The notes below the pieces were generated by a model, which was not told where the DNA came from, made no database searches, and saw only the letters and a list, made by a program, of their open reading frames with translations. Both the position numbers and the translations under genes were made by a program. From contig OW051496.1 of assembly GCA_932521035.1 (NCBI GenBank), positions 7,812,001 through 7,876,000 on the forward strand: a DNA stretch of 64,000 bases. The letters run 5' to 3'. Positions 57,655-64,000 of the stretch are shown here, piece after piece. Position 1 is the stretch's first letter. Each line of letters starts with the position of its first letter. The stretch is from Oscheius dolichura. Taxonomy: Eukaryota > Nematoda > Chromadorea > Rhabditida > Rhabditidae.

Positions 57655-59106
57655 ATGAAGCTTGGTGACGTCTTCCCAGATTTCAAAGCCACTACGGATC
57701 GTGGAAATATCAACAGCTTCCACGAATGGATGGGAGAGGGATAGTAAGTTTACCTGATTTTAAATAATATGCACGTCTCCTTCCAGTTGGGCTATTCTTT
57801 TCTCTCACCCGGCCGATTTTACTCCAGTTTGTACTACTGAACTGGGCCGTGCTGCCGTTTTGGCCAATGAATTTGCCAGGCGTAAGGTAAAGATGCTGGC
57901 ATTGAGTTGTGATTCGGCCGAGTCTCATCGTGGTTGGATCAAGGATATCTGCGCTTATGTTCAATCCGAGGGAAATAGTCTGGATGGTAAATTACCAAAA
58001 AAGTGATAGAATGTACCCTTCTAGAGTCTAAATTTCCTTTTGAAATTATCGCTGACAACCAGCGCGTCCTAGCCGAGAAGCTGGAGATGTTGGACCCCCT
58101 GGAGATCGGAAAAGACGGCCTCCCCCTGACCGCCAGGGCTGTCTTCATCGTCGGCCCCAAAAAGACCCTCCGTTCCATGATTCTCTATCCCGCTACTACT
58201 GGCCGTGACTTCAAGTATCACCATTCGATCTTCCAAAGAAAAAAACGAATTTAGTGAGATCCTGCGTGTAATTGACTCCCTCCAGCTGACGGACAACCAT
58301 CCGGTGGCTACTCCGGAAGGCTGGAAGTGCCCTGGCAAGTGTATGGTTCAGCCCTCGCTGCCCAAAGAGAAGGTAACCACAATAGATAGAAATGTAATTA
58401 GACCAAAACGCGAGAATGGAACCAAACACAGTTTATGACCCTAACTCGGAAATTTAATTTTCCACATGGGCAGCTTCCATGGCGTCTGGTGACCAGCAAC
58501 TGCTCGGTATACTTTTGGCATTTGCCAGTTTTACGTTAGGTTTGCTGTAACAAAAATGATTGTTTTTATAGTAAATAAGAAGGAACAATCATCGCAGATG
58601 AACACCAAATCAAAAGAAATGGACAAAAGTACAGAAACGCGAAACATAAACAGAAAAATGAGAGTTGCATCCATTTCTGAACATTCAAAAATGATACAAA
58701 CATAAATATTTTTACAAGTTACACAAATTCGTTCCCCTTCTGCTCTTTTTAGTATATCAACTAATATTTCCTACTGGAAACCAGACATCCTCCTCCTTTT
58801 TTGCACGACTTCCACCCCCACGTCACGGTCTACCAGCTCTCAATGAGTGTATGACATTTACAGAGTCTATCTGTCTCATAGTTTTTGATTAGCTGTTCCC
58901 GAACTTTTCTTCTTCTCTTTTGTTCCCCGGAGGCAATGAATAAATCATCCTCCACGCGAGTTCCCTCCCGAATTAGGGCTTATCCCCCTCCGAACTTTTC
59001 ATTTTTCCCTCATTTTCAGGCAGCTGAACTCTTCGGCAACGCCGTCCAGCAGAAGGATCTCCCGAGTGGAAAGGCCTATATGCGATTTGTTGCTCAGCCG
59101 GAGTAG
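57655..59106 (+). CDS. prdx-6: 1-Cys peroxiredoxin, PRDX6 type
   Basis: A thiol peroxidase that reduces H2O2 and lipid hydroperoxides. The start [20 protein letters not shown] is at 57655-57657, one base after a TATTCAG acceptor. The peroxidatic motif is [15 protein letters not shown] with the catalytic Cys. The PRDX6-type features follow: [100 protein letters not shown]. The final exon (from 59018) adds [20 protein letters not shown] and ends FVAQPE. There is no second resolving Cys region of the 2-Cys type. Introns are about 40 bp except the last, about 645 bp, which carries no evident gene. It is positioned like the middle gene of a GET4 - PRDX6 - secreted peptide operon. Confidence 0.95.
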
Positions 59107-59274
59107 AGACTGGGGAGAGGCGCCGCCCCGCCAGATATCTCCCGGTTCTCCTCCTGCCAATCCTCTCCTCTCATCTCATTTCTGTCTCTTAATTATGACA
59201 TTTCATACTGTATTCCATAAATTGTTCTTTCTCTTCACCTTCTTCTTTATTCCTCCTGGTTTAGATTATCCTTC

Positions 59275-60928
59275 ATGAGGATACTTTTCCTCCTCCTGCT
59301 CCTGGTCGGCTGGACGGCGGCCAATGCTTTCTTCTTCTTCGGGATACACAATCGGTTATTTAGAGAATATCCAAGGAGGTAAGAGAGCTGACTATTTATT
59401 CGAAAAAGGTCTTCGTACTGTAAGCACCGCGCTGGGTAAGCTCCAATCACTTTGAACGCGTGTATCTCCTTATCCCGGCTACTAATCAAACAATGAAACA
59501 AAGCAGCGTAATCAGCAGGAAATTCTGCATTTTTTGAGTCCAAAAACTTCCATATTGTTCAGGAATGGTTGTGTCCCAATCCTAATATTCCCCCAAAACC
59601 TTATCTAAATTGGGCGTTGTCCTTTCCATACGGGAATTTATCCTCCCGGATAGATTGTTGCTCAGCCCGTCATCCTCCCCAGTTTACACTGAGTATCAAA
59701 TATCCGTCAAGATTTGGCTGCGTACCATTTGGCGCTCAGCGATCTTCCTCGAAGAACTGGAACAATTTGATCCTCGTCCCCTATGCATGGGTCCATTTTG
59801 TCTCCCCTCCTCGTCTTCCTCCCCAAATGACTACTCAACATGAAATATCCCTCCTCCCCGAGTATTTACCCGTCGGAATCAGAACTCCCCCCGCCCGGCT
59901 CCCCGGGGCAAACCTACAATTTTCGCGTCAAAACTGACAAATTGATGAGTCCGTTCCCTAGACACTTTTATGATTGGCAGAGGGGGAGGAGGACGGGGCA
60001 AAAACAACACAGAGGCCCTCCTCTCTAGACTCTATGGCCCGTGAGATGCCGCCATACTTGAAAAATAAATTCGGGATGAGACCTCTTAAACCGAGGGTTA
60101 ATAGATTCACCAAGAGGGAGGGAGAGAGCGGAAAGCACGAGGTTATGGGAAAACGCTCTCTTAGGTTTTTGAGGTTTGGAAAGGGGAGGGGGATCGGATT
60201 GCCCGGGAGGTGACAAACCACCCCGGGGACACTTGGCTACCTCACAATCAGGACAATTGAAAGGGCTAAAAATCGAAACGAATAGCGGCTAAAAAATATG
60301 GAACTTGACGAGGAGAGAAACAGAAAACCCAATGCCATTCTTCTGAAACATGAGATCCTTGGGCTGTTTCCGTCTTGGTCGGGGTTTTAGCCCCCGACTG
60401 CTATTAAGCTTGTTTTAATTACGATGCCTTGCCATATTGTAAGAGTTGCCCTTTCTATGTCTTCGCTTTCCTGGAAACGGCTCCCATCTGGTAAACAGTC
60501 GTTACAACAGCAGAATACGAGCCAAGGACAAGGGCAGTGTTATGTACATGTCTACTGTTCTCAAAGAGCTTGGTTGGGACATCGGGCTATGGAGGGGTAC
60601 GAGTTTTTCTCGGTTGATCGTATCTGCTGAGGAGGCTATGCATGGCCAAAGTTGAAAAAGAGCCGAGACTTTTTAAACTGGCGTCAAATTAGAGCCACAT
60701 CCAAAAATATGTGATCCTGGTCCCGTCCTCCATGGTCCGGCTTATTCAACCTGTTGGGCGCCGGCCACCGGCCCACCATACCACTAAACTGGGCACAAAC
60801 GAAAATCTGATCGTTTCTTGATAAATTGTTCGCTATTCACCAACTTATTCCCCCTTTTTAGGATGCCAGTCCCTGAGCCGAAAGTGGTAGACGATACCTA
60901 CAGGTTACTGAACAACACGAAGACGTGA
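59275..60928 (+). CDS. Small secreted peptide (56 residues, two exons)
   Basis: Exon 1 (59275-59378) encodes MRILFLLLLLVGWTAANA, a textbook signal peptide, then FFFFGIHNRLFREYPR. It ends in AG|GTAAGAG, phase 2. Exon 2 (60862-60928) follows a CCCCCTTTTTAG acceptor and encodes R-MPVPEPKVVDDTYRLLNN-TKT then stop. Both splice sites are strong and the phases match. The mature peptide of about 38 residues has no Cys but has a dibasic Arg-Arg at the exon junction, so it could be processed like a neuropeptide precursor. A GGTTTAG acceptor lies 10 bp before the ATG, 168 bp after the PRDX6 stop. The 1,483-bp intron is very long for this locus. The family was not recognised; exon 1 alone is the safer part. 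Confidence 0.6.
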
Positions 60929-61280
60929 TCTCCCCGCCTGCCACTCCTCCCGGTTCCATTTGTCCACTCCTCATTACAAATATATTTATTTTCTTTCTCT
61001 ATTTCTATTTTATTTTATGTTTTTGACTATAAATTGTTTGTTTCTTATAAACCGAGAAGAAGAGGGCGAGAGAGAAGAGAGAATCCCAAAAATGTCAAGA
61101 AAAGGGGCTCAATGTGAGCACAGCAAACGGGTAACAGGGGAGCCCACAAAGAGCACACAGGGTTGGGGAAGAACTAGAGGAGGAGAAGAGATTTGTACAC
61201 AAATAACATTAATAACAGCGGGAGAGATCACGGGGGACTTCATAACAGAGAGGAGGAGGAGGACGGGGGAGGACGAGGGT

Positions 61281-63041
61281 CTAGCTGCTCTGCTTGAGGT
61301 AGATGCCTTTGGCCAACTTCGACACGTGACACCGGTTGAGCAGGTCGATACAGTGCAGGTAGGACCTCCTCTTCTCGGCGATGTCGATGAAGGTGGAGAT
61401 GGTGATCAGGCAGCTGGCCATCTTCTCTGTGCCGCGCTGGAGACCATACTGGCCGATCAGGTACTGGAATATTCCGTTTAGATACATGGCTATGACCAGG
61501 AGGAGGAGGGGAATATGACGGGAGGACTCGATGGTTTTATTGTAAAGAGAGCTCACCTTCCGGAATATGGTGATGAGCTTCTCCCGCTGGTCTTTGACTA
61601 CCCGCTGGGCGTCTTCACTAATATCCAGCTCTAAAATATTCCGATTAGTATTATCCTCCTCTTTTTTTTCTTACCATTACTAAAAATGGCAATCGTCTTG
61701 AACATGACAAATTCCGGCGGAGACAGCTCCAATCGACGGATGATGTCAACCGGCTTGCAGTAACACTCCCGGTAGTAGTGCTCATACTGACGACGGCTAT
61801 AAATTATACTTTAAATACTGGAGAGTACGGTAAGGCTCACTTCATAGTGACCATCTGGTAGTAGAGAGCATTGACCCCGTCCGGGAAGGTGATGCTGTCC
61901 GAGTGCTGCATCGCCGCGTAGTAGGACTGCTGAAATATCTGGACGGCTCCTCCAATTTTGTGCATTATCTCTGACTAAAATAGACCATTATCTATGCTCC
62001 TTATAAAGTACAGTACCCTATCCCTCTGGCTCAATGTCTGGAATTCGGTGAAAGTCTTGGCGAACTCGACGGTCAGGAAGAGGTCAACAATCATCCAAAA
62101 TCGAACCGGATTGTGTTTATACATCTCCATGCTGGTTATCTGGGTCGGGCTACCCTAAATGGAAATAATTAGAAAGGGGAGACGGGGGAGAACGTACCGA
62201 GCCGTCTTTATTCTTCCCCAGGACACAATTATAGCTGAGAAGTTCGTCGAGAGGAATGTCCGGGTAGATGAAAGACGGGAAGTCACAGTCTCGGAGGTTT
62301 CTGACCGCCGCCTCTCGGTGGAGCTGAAACATTTGGTCAGGGTAGTTCTAAAGACTGCCTACAATCATATCCAGAGCCATCATATGGTCGAAATCCTCTG
62401 TTTTTACTTGCTTCAACATCGGGACGAGACTCATTTGCTGTTGTTGAATCTGCTGCTCGTGTTCGTGCTCGTCGGGGGAGTCCTGCTCCTCCTTGGGAAT
62501 TGTTGTATGGGCCGGGAACTGGATAGCCTTGGGGTTCATCCCCGCCGAGACACATTTCGAGAAACGGCAAGCTCGACAAGCACAACGGAAGTCTAAAGGA
62601 GTCATTTGAAGAGAAGAATAATAGATGATAGAACCTTTAGTGAATTCGCAGTTCCCTCCCCGGGAGCAGACAAATCGGCGCTGGTTGATCACCGTTCTTC
62701 TGAAGAAGGTCTTGCACCCGTTGCAGGAGAGGACATCGTAGTGGTAGCCGGTGGGACGGTCTCCACAGACGGCACACTTGTGGATCGGACTTTTACGGAC
62801 GTTTCGGATCTTCTTTATCGGTTGGGTCTGTTTCGGCAAGGAGAGTTCGAAAGGCGGGTCGTCGTCCAGGGGAGGAGAGCCCGACGCCGAGGAGGAGCCA
62901 CATGAGTCGCCGGAGACTGAGAAACCCTGAAAATAGGAGGGTAAGTTTTCGTTTCAAGACTCAAGGAGAGGCTGACATCCTTCCCACCTTTTTATTTGCT
63001 ATAGTAAGACTTACCCAAAGCCCTATGACAGCGTCAGCCAT
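61281..63041 (-). CDS. Nuclear hormone receptor (nematode NHR family)
   Basis: A ligand-regulated transcription factor. The start is at 63039-63041 (MADAVIGLW). The DNA-binding domain begins [20 protein letters not shown]; the P-box is [10 protein letters not shown], the type common in HNF4-derived nematode receptors. The second zinc finger is [12 protein letters not shown] then [18 protein letters not shown], split by a 41-bp intron. An acidic/Gln hinge follows ([20 protein letters not shown]). The ligand-binding domain covers about five exons: [99 protein letters not shown], and it ends IYLKQSS. Closely similar sequence recurs in the next gene, so these are tandem duplicates. Confidence 0.93.
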
Positions 63042-63778
63042 ACGTTGACAGGATCTAGCTTGAGTCTTCAGTTTAGCCTGGAAATTTCTCTTATTGTTTT
63101 TTTATTTCAGAGGGGAAGAGAGAGAAGAGAAGATGGAGAGGAAGATTGTAAGACCAGGAATAGGAAAAGGTCTCGAAGGGAAGAGGGAGAATGGGGGAAG
63201 GTCAGAAGTATTGCATGTATTGTTTCAACACGTATTCGTATTTCAGAATTCTATTCTAATTACTAGCCAGTTGCACTTTTATTGACTTCTACAAAGTATT
63301 AACATCTATGTCATTGTGTGAAAATGGATACGTTACAATCGACAGTCGAAGAATAAAGCCACCACCACCATTTCCACAAAAAGAACCAAATGTTAGAGTA
63401 GAAGAAGTGCAACTGGGAAGGGGACTAGCTTATCAATGGAGCGCGATTACCCCTTTAATTTCAGACTTTTTAAAGCTAAACGTGATCTAAAATGTTGTGA
63501 GAATAAGGGTGAGAAAAATTTGAATTTGAGTGAAAGGCGGTATGTCAGGAAGGAAAGTTCAATTTGAAAGAAGAGGTAGAAAATGAGATAATAAAGAGGA
63601 AAAGAGGACTGGACACGTCGTCGGGTATACGGTAACTCTTCCTCTTCCTCCTCCTGGTGATGATAAATAAGAAGATCCCTGCTCCGGATGAAAGCTCGTA
63701 AAGTGATAAAATAAGGCGAAAACAACACAACAACAGAAAAATGTACAAACAAGGGAGATCCCTAATGTCCCTCCCTGT
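63042..63778. other. Between the two nuclear receptor genes
   Basis: This is the upstream flank of the first receptor and the 3' flank of the second. A 60-codon plus-strand frame at 63308-63490 (ends LISDFLKLNVI) is open but has no recognisable feature and no clear start context. Confidence 0.45.
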
Positions 63779-63976
63779 CTAATTCCAATTAACTTCGACG
63801 CTCTTTCTGAGGAAAATGGCCGCCGCGATCCGGGACAGCTGGACCCGCTTCATCAGATCGGCCACGAACATGTGGGATCTCCTCTTCTCCGAGAATTCAA
63901 TAAACGTCTTGATGGTGAAGATACACAGCGCCAGCTTCTCTGTCCCTCGAGGAAGGCCGTACTTCTGGATGAGGTA
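63779..63976 (-). CDS. Nuclear hormone receptor, last exon (partial, runs off window)
   Basis: The last exon of a second receptor: YLIQKYGLPRGTEKLALCIF, TIKTFIEFSEKRRSHMFVAD, then LSRIAAAIFLRKSVEVNWN and stop at 63779-63781. It aligns residue by residue with the C-terminus of the receptor at 61.3 kb ([38 protein letters not shown]), so it is the same family and a tandem paralog. The acceptor (CAATTTCAG) is at 63977-63985; all upstream exons lie beyond the window. Confidence 0.85.
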   Translation of the reverse strand, partial: YLIQKYGLPRGTEKLALCIFTIKTFIEFSEKRRSHMFVADLMKRVQLSRIAAAIFLRKSVEVNWN

Positions 63977-64000
63977 CTGAAATTGGCGGTGATTAGCTAG

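Noticed and set aside
60446-60655. Plus-strand frame with AKDKGSVMYMSTVLKELGWD
   Set aside because: It reads like a protein, but no family was recognised and no supported splice partner was found. It lies in the intron of the small secreted gene. I cannot support it as a gene.
63308-63490. 60-codon plus-strand frame between the two nuclear receptors
   Set aside because: There is no motif, no convincing start context and no partner exon.
1-64000. CRISPR arrays, bacterial operons, rRNA genes, viral genes
   Set aside because: None was seen. The gene structure is eukaryotic throughout, and the repeats are dispersed inverted pairs rather than spaced direct repeats.

Overview
This window is nuclear DNA from a nematode. 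The signs are very short introns (many of 37-50 bp) with TTTCAG-like acceptors, TTTCAG/TTTAG acceptors placed just before start codons as expected for spliced-leader trans-splicing, same-strand gene pairs about 150 bp apart, nematode-type nuclear hormone receptors, and a nematode-specific V-arm tRNA with an isoleucine (UAU) anticodon. The species cannot be named from the sequence. Intergenic DNA is rich in polypurine/polypyrimidine tracts, and the coding genes average far less than 10 kb.

Layout. 1-12 kb: gene-poor DNA with microsatellites, dispersed ATTACGGTA/TACTGTA motifs and paired inverted repeats; no gene I can support. 12.2 kb: tRNA-Lys(CUU). 14.4-34.2 kb: a minus-strand run, in transcription order an RGG-box protein, exosome subunit RRP4 (exos-2), 6-phosphogluconolactonase, cytochrome b5, a tandem-WWE protein joined to or followed by a PARP2-type poly(ADP-ribose) polymerase, cyclase-associated protein (CAP), and a SWIM zinc-finger protein resembling SWS1/ZSWIM7. 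Two pairs (RRP4/6PGL and cytochrome b5/WWE-PARP) are spaced like operons. CAP has a 4.4-kb first intron that holds another long gene on the same strand. A foldback Tc1/mariner-type MITE and the odd tRNA lie inside the PARP locus.

34.8-38.8 kb, plus strand: a modular zinc-finger gene and a small histone-fold gene. 39.1-45.4 kb, minus strand: a TBC-2/TBC1D2-type Rab GAP (PH, coiled coil, TBC) that reads in phase into a beta-propeller-like C-terminal region. 48.8-55.3 kb, minus strand: a very large, mostly disordered nuclear protein with an AT-hook and a C-terminal C2H2 finger, not recognised. 55.95-60.9 kb, plus strand: GET4/TRC35, 1-Cys peroxiredoxin (PRDX6) and a 56-residue secreted peptide, spaced 190 and 168 bp apart, so probably one operon. 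61.3-64 kb, minus strand: two tandem paralogous nuclear hormone receptors, the second cut by the window edge.

The most notable things are the tRNA-Ile(UAU) with leucine-type architecture, a family of about 75-105-bp hairpins with shared arms (six copies), the WWE-PARP2 arrangement with a MITE at the junction, the TBC-propeller fusion, the same-strand nested gene in CAP, and the small secreted peptide gene split by a 1.5-kb intron. All gene models come from reading frames and splice phases by eye; exon edges not explained in an entry should be treated as approximate.
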